A stretch of DNA of 64,000 nt from Streptosporangiaceae bacterium NEAU-GS5 (GTDB taxonomy: Bacteria; Actinomycetota; Actinomycetes; Streptosporangiales; Streptosporangiaceae), in the NCBI GenBank assembly GCA_017592665.1, contig JAGFNW010000009.1, positions 186,001 to 250,000 of the forward strand, given 5' to 3'. The translations under genes were made by a program, and so were the position numbers. Below are positions 36,795-45,063 of this stretch, in pieces (position 1 is the stretch's first letter; each line of letters begins with the position of its first letter). The notes below the pieces were generated by a model that had not been told where the DNA came from, ran no database searches, and worked only from the letters and a program-made list of their open reading frames with translations.

Positions 36795-39557
36795 ATGCAC
36801 GGCGCCACCCGACCCCCGTACGCGCTCCGCCCTCACCAGGCCGCCGCCCTGGACGGCCTGGAACGCGCGTTCACGGCCGGTAGGCGCCGAGCGTGGGTCG
36901 TGTTGCCCCCCGGGGCCGGGAAGACGCTGACGGGCCTTGAGGCGGCCCGCAGGCTCGGGCATCCGATGGTGGCGTTCGCCCCCAACACGGCGATCCAGGG
37001 CCAGTGGGCACGCGAGTGGCGCGCCTTCGGCGGCACGGCCGGCGTCGGACGCGAGCTGTCCGACGCCGGGTTCAACGTGCTCACCTATCAGGCGCTGGCC
37101 AGCTTCGACCCGGAGGCGGAGGTCGACGAAGACGGCGCGGAGACCGGCTCGCCGCTCGACCGGCTCCGGCCGTCCGGCCGCGAGCTGGTCGAGAGGCTGC
37201 GGGCGCGCGGACGGCTGACGGTTCTCCTCGACGAGTGCCACCACCTGCTCGACACCTGGGGCGAGCTGCTGGCCGAGGTGCTCGAGGGCCTGCCGGACGC
37301 CGTAGTGATCGGGTTGACCGCCACACCGCCCGACCGTCTGACGGCCGCTCAGGCCGCGCTTGTGGACAAGCTGTTCGGCCCGGTCGTCGCCGGGCCGTCC
37401 ATTCCGGCCGTCGTGCGCGAGGGCGACCTCGCGCCTTTCGCGGAGCTGGCCTGGCTGACCACGCCGACGCCGGTGGAGGCCGGCTGGCTGGCGGCCGAGG
37501 CCGAGCGGTTCGCCGAGCTCACCACGGACCTGCTCGACCCGGCGTTCGCGCCCGTGCCGTTCCTGACCTGGCTCGATGAGCGGCTGGTCCGCCACGACGG
37601 CATCACCTGGGCCCGGCTCGAACGCGAGCGGCCCGAACTCACGACCGCCGCGCTGCGGTTCCACCACGCGGGGCTGCTCGCGCTTCCTGACGAGGCCCGG
37701 CTGCGTGAAGAGCACCGCCAGCCGCCGGGCGCGGGCGACTGGGTGGCGTTGCTCGACGACTACGTGATCCGCTGCCTGCGCCCCGGCGGGCACGAGTCGG
37801 CTGTGGCGGCCATCCGTACGGCGCTGCCGTCGGTGGGCTATCAGCTGACGGCCCGTGGCGTGCGCGGCGGCCGTTCGCCGGTCGACCGCGTGCTGGCGCG
37901 GAGCGCGGCCAAGACGTCGGCGGTCGTGGAAATCCTGGCCGCGGAGGCGGCGTCGCTGGGCGACCGGCTGCGCGCCGTGGTCATCTGCGACTACGAGAAC
38001 GCCGCCGCGACCGTCCCCGCGCGCCTGAGCGGCGTCCTGGCCGACGAGGCGGGCTCGGCGAGACTCGTGCTCGAGGAACTCGTCCGCGACCCGCGCACCG
38101 CCGTTCTGGCCCCGCTCCTGGTGACCGGCCGCACCGTGGCCGGATCCGCGGAAGGGGCCCGCGCCTTCGCGGACACCTGTACGGAGAATCTCACCTTCAC
38201 CGACGCCGGCGACGGCGTCGCCGAGCTCACCGGGCGGTGGACCAGCCGCACGTGGGTCGCGCGCGCCACCCGGTTCTTCGAAGACGGCGGCAGCCGGGTC
38301 CTGGTGGGCACCCGGGCCATGCTGGGGGAGGGCTGGGACGCCCGCGGCGTGAACACGCTCGTGGACCTCACCGAGGCGACCACCGCCACCTCGGTCGTCC
38401 AGACCCGCGGGCGCGGGCTGCGGATCGACCCGGCCTGGCCCGACAAGGTCGCCAACACGTGGTCGGTCGTCTGCGTCGCGGCCGGGCACCCCAAGGGCGC
38501 GGCCGATTGGCAGCGGTTCGTCCGCAAGCACGACGGCTACTACGGCGTCACGGACGCCGGGGAGATCATGGCCGGGGTGTCGCACGTCCATCCGGCGCTG
38601 TCGCCGTACGCGCCGCCGCCCGAGGCCGACTTCGGCGCGTTCAACGCAACCATGCTGATCCGCGCCGCCGAACGCCACCGCGTCCGCGCGCTCTGGCGCG
38701 TCGGCGAGCCCTACGCCGACCGCCTCGTCCACACGCTCCGCGTCATCCCGACCGATGGCGGCGGGAGGTTCGCCGTCACCCTCAGAACCGCCGGCGCGCC
38801 GGCCGAGTCAGGGCGACGTCCCGCGGCCGATCGGAGGCGAGGGCCGGCCCCGAGGCCGCCGGCGGTAGTGGCGGGAGCCCATGGGGTGGCGCCCGCGCCG
38901 GAGGTGGGGGTCTGGCCGTCCGTCGCGGCCGGTGTGGGCGTGATGACCGCGTGCCTGGTCGCAGGGCTCATGCTTCCCCTGGCGTTCGCCGGCGGGCTGC
39001 TGTGCGGCTGGGCCGTACGGGAGGCCAGGCGTGCCTTGATCGGGGCGCGGGTGTTGCGGGACACGTCCCACGATCCCGACCTCGGAGCCATGGCGTGCGC
39101 GCTGGCCGACGCCCTCCGGGCGGCCGGGCTCGCCCCGCGCGGATCGGAGGCGGTGGCCGTCGAGCCCGACGAGACCGGCGCGTACCGCATCGAGATGGAC
39201 GGCGTGCCGCCTGAGGCCTCGTCCTGCTTCGCCATCGCCTTCGACGAGCTGGTGTCGCCCCTCGGCGACCCGCGCTACGTCCTGCCCCGGCATTTCCTGA
39301 CGGCCCGCGGACCGTTGGCCGGCTGGCGGCTGATGACCCGGCGCGGGGAGCCCAATCCGGTCGTGTATCACGCGGTGCCCGCCGTGCTCGGCGGACACCG
39401 CAGGCACGCCGACCTGCTCGCGCGCGAGTGGGCGCGGTGGGTGAGCGGTGGCGAGCCGCTCTACACGCGGGGCCCCGAGGGCGCGGGCGTGCTTGCCGCC
39501 CAGCGCGGGGGCTCGCCCATGGACGTCACCACGGCCATGCGCGCCACCTGGATGTGA
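36795..39557 (+). CDS. SF2 DEAD/DEAH-type helicase with C-terminal hydrophobic segment
   Basis: A 920-residue protein of unknown role. The N-terminal 600 residues form an SF2 helicase: Q-like start YALRPHQAAALDGL, Walker A PPGAGKT, DECH box LLDECHHLLD, motif III GLTATPP, motif V VGTRAMLGEGWDARG, motif VI QTRGRGLR. Residues about 712-745 are hydrophobic enough for one or two membrane helices (CLVAGLMLPLAFAGGLLCGW), followed by about 175 residues of unrecognised domain with PRYVLPRHFL. No nuclease or restriction motif is visible. ATG 36795 lacks a ribosome site but TACGAT ends 7 bases upstream, so it is probably leaderless. Relatives appear in other actinobacteria with no assigned function. Confidence 0.8.
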   Translation: MHGATRPPYALRPHQAAALDGLERAFTAGRRRAWVVLPPGAGKTLTGLEAARRLGHPMVAFAPNTAIQGQWAREWRAFGGTAGVGRELSDAGFNVLTYQALASFDPEAEVDEDGAETGSPLDRLRPSGRELVERLRARGRLTVLLDECHHLLDTWGELLAEVLEGLPDAVVIGLTATPPDRLTAAQAALVDKLFGPVVAGPSIPAVVREGDLAPFAELAWLTTPTPVEAGWLAAEAERFAELTTDLLDPAFAPVPFLTWLDERLVRHDGITWARLERERPELTTAALRFHHAGLLALPDEARLREEHRQPPGAGDWVALLDDYVIRCLRPGGHESAVAAIRTALPSVGYQLTARGVRGGRSPVDRVLARSAAKTSAVVEILAAEAASLGDRLRAVVICDYENAAATVPARLSGVLADEAGSARLVLEELVRDPRTAVLAPLLVTGRTVAGSAEGARAFADTCTENLTFTDAGDGVAELTGRWTSRTWVARATRFFEDGGSRVLVGTRAMLGEGWDARGVNTLVDLTEATTATSVVQTRGRGLRIDPAWPDKVANTWSVVCVAAGHPKGAADWQRFVRKHDGYYGVTDAGEIMAGVSHVHPALSPYAPPPEADFGAFNATMLIRAAERHRVRALWRVGEPYADRLVHTLRVIPTDGGGRFAVTLRTAGAPAESGRRPAADRRRGPAPRPPAVVAGAHGVAPAPEVGVWPSVAAGVGVMTACLVAGLMLPLAFAGGLLCGWAVREARRALIGARVLRDTSHDPDLGAMACALADALRAAGLAPRGSEAVAVEPDETGAYRIEMDGVPPEASSCFAIAFDELVSPLGDPRYVLPRHFLTARGPLAGWRLMTRRGEPNPVVYHAVPAVLGGHRRHADLLAREWARWVSGGEPLYTRGPEGAGVLAAQRGGSPMDVTTAMRATWM

Positions 39558-39595
39558 CCGGTGGAGAAGACCTGGATGTGACCCGGTGGAAAAGA
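39547..39595 (+). repeat. tandem 24/25-bp repeat across the helicase stop codon
   Basis: Copy 1 (39547-39570) and copy 2 (39571-39595) share CCTGGATGTGACC then GGTGGA-AAGA with one insertion and one substitution. The TGA stop of the helicase gene (39555-39557) is in copy 1 and is duplicated in copy 2. Confidence 0.75.
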
Positions 39596-39597
39596 CA

Positions 39598-39625
39598 CAG
39601 CCCCGGGCCAGTGAGCCCGGGGCTG
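39598..39625 (-). terminator. terminator between helicase and lipoprotein cyclophilin genes
   Basis: Perfect 11-bp arms CAGCCCCGGGC (39598-39608) and GCCCGGGGCTG (39615-39625), loop 6. On the minus strand the stem is followed by TGTCTTTTCC, so it mainly ends the cyclophilin transcript; it can serve the helicase too. Confidence 0.75.
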
Positions 39626-39639
39626 CTGGTCGGCGTCGC

Positions 39640-40521
39640 CTAGGAGAGGACGACGTCCTTGATCAGGACCTTGAGCTTGGGGGCGTTGGCGCCTCCGTTG
39701 CCGGTGATGTCGAGACCGTCCTTCATCTTCTTGACCCCGCCCGCGACGATCTTGTCGATGACGGCCATGCCCTTGGCCTCGACCACGCCGAACGGCGTGT
39801 AGGCGGTCGGCAGCTGGGCCGTGTCGTCAGCGGTGGAGATGGCGAACTGGCTGCCGTTGGAGTTGGCGTCGTCGCCGCCCTGCGCCATGAACACGACGCC
39901 CCTGTTGTACGGCGCGCCCAGGTTCTCGTCCTGGAACAGGTAGCCGGGGCTGCCCTGGCCGTCGGTCTCGTTCTCCGCGTCGCCCTTGGCCTGGGGGTCG
40001 CCGCACTGCAGAAGCCCTATGCCGTTGGTGTCCACGGTCGTCAGCCGGAAGCACAGGGTGTTGTCGAAGTAGTTCTTCGCGGCCAGGTAGTAGAACGAGT
40101 TGATCGTGCAGGGGGTCAGCGACGGGTCGATGTCGATGACGATGTCGCCTCGGTTGGTCTTGAGCGTCATCTTCTTGACCTTGAGCGACGCCTTCGCGGG
40201 ATGCTTCGGTGGGAACCCGACGAACTTGGCCGGGCTGCCCGAGTCGTCCTTGCGATAGTCGCAGTTCGCCTTCGCCGGGTCGGCCGGCTGGGCCGTGGGG
40301 GCCACCGGCGACGGCGGCGCGGAGGGGCTGAGCGAGGGCTCCGACACTGAAGGGGTGTCCGAAGGCGCCGCGGAGGGAGTGCTGCCGGCCGCGCTGCTTC
40401 CGCCGGAGGAGCTGCAGCCCGCCACCACCATGCTCAGAGCGAGAACTCCAAGGCCGACACCGAGGAGAGCGCGGCGCCCCGCCCCTAGTCCGCGCATACT
40501 CGGCTGATCCGTGTCGCTCAC
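39640..40521 (-). CDS. lipoprotein cyclophilin-type peptidyl-prolyl isomerase
   Basis: A 293-residue second cyclophilin. A twin-basic start and helix end in lipobox VAGC (SMVVAGCSSSGG), followed by a Ser/Pro-rich linker, then the PPIase domain: FYYLAAKNYFDNTLCFRL, GGDDANSNGSQFAIS, YTPFGVVEAKGMAVIDKI. The usual FF(I/V) after GSQ is FAIS, a change in the active-site hydrophobic pocket. Architecture parallels the other cyclophilin (32155-32988), suggesting paralogy, with membrane anchoring by lipid rather than helix. GTG 40521 follows GGGAAGG. Divergent from the ferritin-like gene across 132 bp. Confidence 0.85.
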   Translation of the reverse strand: MSDTDQPSMRGLGAGRRALLGVGLGVLALSMVVAGCSSSGGSSAAGSTPSAAPSDTPSVSEPSLSPSAPPSPVAPTAQPADPAKANCDYRKDDSGSPAKFVGFPPKHPAKASLKVKKMTLKTNRGDIVIDIDPSLTPCTINSFYYLAAKNYFDNTLCFRLTTVDTNGIGLLQCGDPQAKGDAENETDGQGSPGYLFQDENLGAPYNRGVVFMAQGGDDANSNGSQFAISTADDTAQLPTAYTPFGVVEAKGMAVIDKIVAGGVKKMKDGLDITGNGGANAPKLKVLIKDVVLS

Positions 40522-40653
40522 CGCTATACCTTCCCTTTTGGCTATCATTACCGTGCGATGCGCCATCGTAGCCGTGATCCGTGTTTGCTCGATGTAAGTG
40601 GTGTGACTCCTGTTCACTGGCCGTGGGCAAAATGTCGTGTAATCATGTAATTC

Positions 40654-41874
40654 ATGGCTGAGTCACGGATCGTCGTCGAGAACCGAGAGCATCTGTGGTT
40701 CCTGCTCGCGCAGGCCGCGCACCTCGAGCACATGGTCATGTGCCAATACCTCTTCGCCGCGTTCACCCTGCGCGACGACGACGAGATGACTCCCGAGCAG
40801 GCCGACGCCGTCGGCCGGTGGCGTGGGCAGCTGCACGAGATCGCCGTGCAGGAGATGCTGCACCTCGCCTTGGTGGCCAACGTCATGTCGGCCATCGGCG
40901 CCGCCCCGACGTTCACCCGGGCCAACTTCCCCCAGGGCAGCGGCTGGTTCCCGCCCGGCCTGCAGATGCGGTTGCTGCCGTTCGGCGACGAGGCGCTGCG
41001 CCACTTCCTCTTCCTCGAACGCCCCGAGGGTATGGACCGCGAAGACGTCTTCACCTCGGAGCTGGACGTGCTCGTCACGCCGCTCGGAGAGCACGAGGCC
41101 TTCCCGCGTCTGCAGGACTTCGGCACGGTCGGGCACCTCTACCGCGGCATCGAAGGCGGCCTGCGCCACCTGGCCGGCACGCTCGGCGAGCGCATCCTGT
41201 TCTGCGGGAACCCGCGCGCCCAGGCGACGCCCGAACTGTTCCGCTGGCCCGAGCTCATCGCGGTCACCGACCTCGCCTCCGCCTGCGCCGCCATCGAGGA
41301 GATCATCGAACAGGGCGAGGGCGCCAGAGGCGATTGGCGCGACGCGCACTACGGCCGCTTCCTCGCGATGTACGAGGAGTTTCAGGCCCTCGACTTCCAG
41401 GCCGCCCATCCCGCGCTGCCCATGTTCGTGCGGCAGCCGTACGACGTGGTCGAGCCGCAGCCCCTGATCACCGACTCGGCCACGCTCGAAGTGGCCGAGC
41501 AGTGCAACCTCGCGTACGAGGTGGTCCTGCAGATCCTGCTGCGCTTCTTCACCCACACCGACGAGACAGACGAGCAGCTCGAGGCGCTCATCGACGCCGC
41601 CATCGGCCTGATGGCCGACGTCCTGCGCCCGCTCGGCACCGCGCTCACCCGCATGCCCGCCGGCCCTGACCATCCCGGGCGGACGGCGGGGCCGTCCTTC
41701 GAGATGTACTACCTGATGACCAACACCGTGCCCTGGCGCGAGCCCGCCTGGATCCTGCTCGTCGAGCGGCTGCAGGTGCTGCGCGGCCGCTGCCCCTCGC
41801 CGGTCGGCGACCGGGTCGCCGAGACGATCGCCGCCCTCTCCCAGCACATCCCCGCTGAGCTGCGCCAACTCTGA
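40654..41874 (+). CDS. ferritin-like (VioB/RebD N-terminal type) domain protein
   Basis: A 406-residue protein. The first 230 residues match the ferritin-like fold found in iminophenyl-pyruvate dimer synthases (VioB, RebD, StaD) and in many stand-alone proteins. Likely metal ligands are in HLEHMVMCQYLFAAF (about 24-38) and QLHEIAVQEMLHLALVANVM (about 60-80); a second helix pair with EMYYLMTN lies near the C-terminus. No chromopyrrolate or violacein genes are nearby, so this is not evidence of an indole pathway. ATG 40654 has no ribosome site; TGTAAT (40638-40643) may be a -10 for a leaderless or short-leader message. Confidence 0.7.
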   Translation: MAESRIVVENREHLWFLLAQAAHLEHMVMCQYLFAAFTLRDDDEMTPEQADAVGRWRGQLHEIAVQEMLHLALVANVMSAIGAAPTFTRANFPQGSGWFPPGLQMRLLPFGDEALRHFLFLERPEGMDREDVFTSELDVLVTPLGEHEAFPRLQDFGTVGHLYRGIEGGLRHLAGTLGERILFCGNPRAQATPELFRWPELIAVTDLASACAAIEEIIEQGEGARGDWRDAHYGRFLAMYEEFQALDFQAAHPALPMFVRQPYDVVEPQPLITDSATLEVAEQCNLAYEVVLQILLRFFTHTDETDEQLEALIDAAIGLMADVLRPLGTALTRMPAGPDHPGRTAGPSFEMYYLMTNTVPWREPAWILLVERLQVLRGRCPSPVGDRVAETIAALSQHIPAELRQL

Positions 41875-41909
41875 CAGGGCGGACGGCGCGCGCGGTCCGG
41901 GGGCGATTA

Positions 41910-41941
41910 ATCAGGTTCTCATGAAGTTCTGAGAACCTGAT
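41910..41941. repeat. perfect 12-bp inverted repeat upstream of DUF2231 gene
   Basis: ATCAGGTTCTCA (41910-41921) and TGAGAACCTGAT (41930-41941) with an 8-base centre. It is AT-rich with no T tail, lies 35 bp after one gene and 50 bp before the next, and so could be an operator rather than a terminator. Confidence 0.6.
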
Positions 41942-41991
41942 CGTGATCACATTCGTATGAGAGGGCAAGACCTCGCACTCGGAGCTGACAA

Positions 41992-42453
41992 ATGTTCAAC
42001 GAGATCCTCGGCCTGCCCGCCCACCCGCTGATCATCCACTTCGCGGTTGTGCTGACCCCGCTGCTCGTGGCGTTGTCGGTCGTGTACGCGGTGCTGCCCC
42101 GCTTCCGTCGCTATGTGACCTGGGCCGTCGTCGTGCTCGCGGTGGCCGCGCCCGCGGCGATCTTCGCGGCGAAGGAGAGCGGCGAAGCCTTCAAGGAACG
42201 GCTCTTCAAGGGCCAGACGCCGGCGCCCGTGGCCACGCACGAGAGCTTCGCCAATCCTCTGCTGTTCACCACGCTCGGATTGGGCGTCGCCGCGCTCCTG
42301 CTGGTGTACGTGACCAGGCCCACGCGCGAGCTGTCGGGAAACCGGATCGCGGCCATGGCCCTGTCGGCCGCGACCGTGGTGCTGGCCCTGGTGGTCGGCT
42401 ACTACGTGTTCCGCGCCGGTGACTCTGGAGCAAGGGCGGTGTGGGGCGGCTAG
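41992..42453 (+). CDS. DUF2231 membrane protein
   Basis: A 153-residue protein with four predicted membrane helices (about 14-34, 44-62, 88-107, 118-138). The DUF2231 hallmark [14 protein letters not shown] (a His pair in the first helix) is present. Some family members are thought to bind haem through such histidines; this is not demonstrated here. Its stop codon (42451-42453) overlaps a TAGAGT box that may drive rarA. Confidence 0.8.
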   Translation: MFNEILGLPAHPLIIHFAVVLTPLLVALSVVYAVLPRFRRYVTWAVVVLAVAAPAAIFAAKESGEAFKERLFKGQTPAPVATHESFANPLLFTTLGLGVAALLLVYVTRPTRELSGNRIAAMALSAATVVLALVVGYYVFRAGDSGARAVWGG

Positions 42454-42463
42454 AGTCGAATAT

Positions 42464-43765
42464 GTGGAGAGTCTGTTCGACTCGGCCGCGGAGGAGGCCA
42501 CCCCGCAGCCTCTGGCGGTCCGGATGCGGCCGCGCTCCCTCGATGAGGTGATCGGGCAGCGCCATCTGCTCGGTCCTGGCACGCCCCTGCGGCGGCTGGT
42601 CGAGAGCGAGGCGCCCATGTCGCTGTTCCTGTGGGGCCCGCCCGGCACCGGCAAGACGACCTTGGCGTACGTGGTCTCCAACGTCACCAAACGGCGTTTC
42701 GTCGAGATCTCGGCGGTGAGCGCCGGAGTGAAGGACGTCCGCGCCGCCATCGACCTGGCCCGCCGGGAGCTGGGCCTGACCGGTCGCCAGACCGTGCTGT
42801 TCGTCGACGAGGTGCACCGGTTCAACAAGGCCCAGCAGGATGCCCTGCTGCCCGCCGTGGAGAACCGCTGGGTCACGTTCATCGGCGCCACGACCGAGAA
42901 TCCGTATTTCTCCGTCATCTCGCCCCTGCTGTCGCGGTCGCTGCTGATGACGCTGGAGCCGCTCGCCGAGGACGAGATCCGCCTGGTGGTCTCCCGCGCC
43001 GTCGAAGACCCGCGCGGCCTCGGCGGCCGCGTCACTCTTCACCCCGACGCCCTCGACCAGCTCGTACGGCTCGCCGGTGGCGACGCCCGCCGCTCTCTGA
43101 CCTACCTGGAGGCGGCCGCCCTCCTCGACGCCGACATCACCGTCGAGGTCGTCGAGAAGGCCGCCGACAAGGCCGCCGTGCGCTACGACCGGCAGGGCGA
43201 CCAGCACTACGACGTGATCAGCGCGTTCATCAAGAGCATGCGCGGGTCCGACGCCGACGCGGCGGTGCACTACCTGGCCCGCATGGTCGAGGCGGGCGAG
43301 GACCCGCGCTTCATCGCGCGCAGGATCGTCATCTTCGCCTCCGAGGACGTCGGCATGGCCGACCCCACCTGCCTCCAGGTCGCCGTGGCCGCCGCCCAGG
43401 CCGTCGACTTCATCGGCCTTCCCGAAGGGCAGATCAACCTCGCCCACGCCGTCATCCACTGCGCGCTCGCGCCCAAGTCCAACGCCGTGGTGAAGGCCAT
43501 CGGCGCGGCCGTCGGCGACGTGCGGCGCGGCAAGATCGGCCATGTGCCGCCGCATCTGCGTGACGCCCACTACGCGGGGGCCGAGAAGCTCGGCCACGGC
43601 AAGGGCTACCAATATCCGCACGACTTCGAGCACGGCGTCGTCCGCCAGGACTATCTCCCCGAGGATCTGCGCGACAGCCGCTACTACGAGCCCACCACCC
43701 ACGGCGCCGAGGCCACATACCACGACCGCTGGATCAAGCTACGCGCCTTCCTCCGCGGGTCGTAG
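42464..43765 (+). CDS. rarA: replication-associated recombination ATPase RarA/MgsA
   Basis: A 433-residue AAA+ clamp-loader-like protein acting at stalled forks. Walker [10 protein letters not shown], Walker [16 protein letters not shown], sensor [10 protein letters not shown] and the C-terminal tetramerisation domain ([20 protein letters not shown]) are complete. Neighbour alaS is two to three genes downstream, as in other actinobacteria. GTG 42464 has no ribosome site; TAGAGT ends 7 bases upstream, fitting a leaderless transcript. Confidence 0.93.
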   Translation: MESLFDSAAEEATPQPLAVRMRPRSLDEVIGQRHLLGPGTPLRRLVESEAPMSLFLWGPPGTGKTTLAYVVSNVTKRRFVEISAVSAGVKDVRAAIDLARRELGLTGRQTVLFVDEVHRFNKAQQDALLPAVENRWVTFIGATTENPYFSVISPLLSRSLLMTLEPLAEDEIRLVVSRAVEDPRGLGGRVTLHPDALDQLVRLAGGDARRSLTYLEAAALLDADITVEVVEKAADKAAVRYDRQGDQHYDVISAFIKSMRGSDADAAVHYLARMVEAGEDPRFIARRIVIFASEDVGMADPTCLQVAVAAAQAVDFIGLPEGQINLAHAVIHCALAPKSNAVVKAIGAAVGDVRRGKIGHVPPHLRDAHYAGAEKLGHGKGYQYPHDFEHGVVRQDYLPEDLRDSRYYEPTTHGAEATYHDRWIKLRAFLRGS

Positions 43766-43840
43766 ATTTCTCCTCCCCAGGGATACTTCCGATTTAACAG
43801 ATCAGGATGCACCTGATGACACAGCGTTACAGTTTCCGGC

Positions 43841-44203
43841 ATGACGCAAACCCTCGAGCGCATCGACGCTCTCGAAACAGGATTCAGCCGGCTGGAGGCA
43901 GTTGTGGCTGAGGCCCGGCACGACGCTTGTCACGCGAGGATCTTCACGGAGGACGCCTGGGCGATCATCCCGAAGATCCACTACCGCCTCACGGCCCTCG
44001 CGAACGGGCAGCAAGACCTCGAAATGCAGTTCCGTGAGCTGGCCCAGACCCAGAAAGAGCAGGCGGCCACCCTCGATCAGCACACCGTGACCTTGGGCCG
44101 GCACACCGCGGTCCTGAACCAGCACACGTCGACTCTGAATGAGCACACGAGGCTGTTGAACGCCATCCTCGACAGGCTGGATGGCATGGCTCCGCGCGAC
44201 TGA
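43841..44203 (+). CDS. small coiled-coil protein with heptad repeats
   Basis: A 120-residue hypothetical protein with no recognised domain. The N-terminal half is an amphipathic helix; residues about 70-112 are near-exact seven-residue repeats of the kind LDQHTVT-LGRHTAV-LNQHTST-LNEHTRL, with Leu every seventh position, a strong coiled-coil predictor. No membrane helix or signal. ATG 43841 has no ribosome site, but TACAGT (43828-43833) ends 7 bases upstream. A short palindrome ATCAGG-ATGCA-CCTGAT (43801-43817) lies at the -35 region. A strong hairpin follows the gene. Confidence 0.6.
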   Translation: MTQTLERIDALETGFSRLEAVVAEARHDACHARIFTEDAWAIIPKIHYRLTALANGQQDLEMQFRELAQTQKEQAATLDQHTVTLGRHTAVLNQHTSTLNEHTRLLNAILDRLDGMAPRD

Positions 44204-44215
44204 CGTGGGTCGGCC

Positions 44216-44252
44216 CCGGGCGGAGGATCACAGCCGCGGATCCTCCGCCCGG
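44216..44252 (+). terminator. terminator of the coiled-coil gene
   Basis: Perfect 14-bp arms CCGGGCGGAGGATC (44216-44229) and GATCCTCCGCCCGG (44239-44252), loop 9. A further hairpin, CGGCCAGG-GGT-CCTGGCCG, is at 44317-44335. No T run follows either. The remaining gap to the DUF948 gene shows nothing else. Confidence 0.75.
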
Positions 44253-44454
44253 CGTCGCGCGGTTCCGCGGCGACGCCGCGTGTGCGGTGGGGGGTGGCGG
44301 TGAGAGTGGGTGTGGACGGCCAGGGGTCCTGGCCGCTCGTGCGGGGGCCTTCCGGCAGGGATATCCACAAGGCGGGCGGGCATTGCGGAGGGAGGGTCCC
44401 GGGAGGCGATAGGGTCTTGCCAACCGAGCCGGGATCATCTAAGGAGATCCGCTG

Positions 44455-44826
44455 ATGCTTACCGCGGGAGAGGTCGCGGGCCTGATCGTCGCCATGTTCT
44501 GGGCGATCCTGGTCTGCTTTCTGGCCTTCGTGCTGGTCCGGCTCGCCCGATTGCTGACAGAGACGACCAAGGCCGTCTCTGAGCTGACCGAGCGGGTCGC
44601 GCCACTGCTCGACGACGTGTCATACACGGTGAGCGAGGCCAACCGGCAACTGGTCCAGGTCGAGGCGATCATCGAGAACACCAACGCGGCCAGCCGCGAC
44701 GTGGCGAAGCTGACCGGAGTGACCTCTACGATATTCACCAATCCGCTGATCAAGGTGAACGCGTTCTTCCACGGGTTGCGTGGGGCGCGCGGCCGCCGTG
44801 CGATCGGAGGAGGGCGGCGCAGGTGA
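44455..44826 (+). CDS. DUF948 membrane protein
   Basis: A 123-residue protein with one N-terminal membrane helix (about 5-27, GEVAGLIVAMFWAILVCFLA) and an amphipathic cytoplasmic helix with LTETTKAVSELTERVAPLLDDV, the DUF948 core, ending in a basic tail. Role unknown; DUF948 proteins are common beside alaS in actinobacteria. It overlaps the next small gene by four bases. Confidence 0.8.
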   Translation: MLTAGEVAGLIVAMFWAILVCFLAFVLVRLARLLTETTKAVSELTERVAPLLDDVSYTVSEANRQLVQVEAIIENTNAASRDVAKLTGVTSTIFTNPLIKVNAFFHGLRGARGRRAIGGGRRR

Positions 44827-45062
44827 TCCGCAGGCTGTTCTGGATGTCCGTGGGCGCTTACCTGGCGGTTTTCGTCATGCGGAGACTGCAGGCGCTGAAA
44901 CCAGACCATGTGGCCCGCCGGGCCGTCGACGAGGTCCGCCTGTTCGCCGAAGACGTCAAGAGCATCGCCGCGCGCCGGGAAACCGAGTTGCGGGCCCAGT
45001 TCGGGGCTGGCGATGCTAGGGAAATCCACACCACCGCATACGACGTAAAGGATGGCCGCTGA
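44823..45062 (+). CDS. small conserved membrane-associated protein upstream of alaS
   Basis: A 79-residue protein starting [20 protein letters not shown], one hydrophobic helix with positive flanks, followed by an amphipathic helix with [18 protein letters not shown]. No activity known. GTG 44823 overlaps the DUF948 stop; the C-terminus overlaps the possible first alaS codons, so all three are probably one transcript. Similar small proteins sit in the same place in Streptomyces. Confidence 0.7.
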   Translation: MIRRLFWMSVGAYLAVFVMRRLQALKPDHVARRAVDEVRLFAEDVKSIAARRETELRAQFGAGDAREIHTTAYDVKDGR

Positions 45063-45063
45063 G

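Noticed and set aside
36000-38732. 910-codon frame antisense to aspS and the helicase gene
   Set aside because: It spans two real genes and their gap, with shadow-like composition.
40654-41874. Indolocarbazole/violacein-type biosynthesis gene
   Set aside because: Only the ferritin-like domain is shared; no tryptophan oxidase or other pathway gene is nearby.
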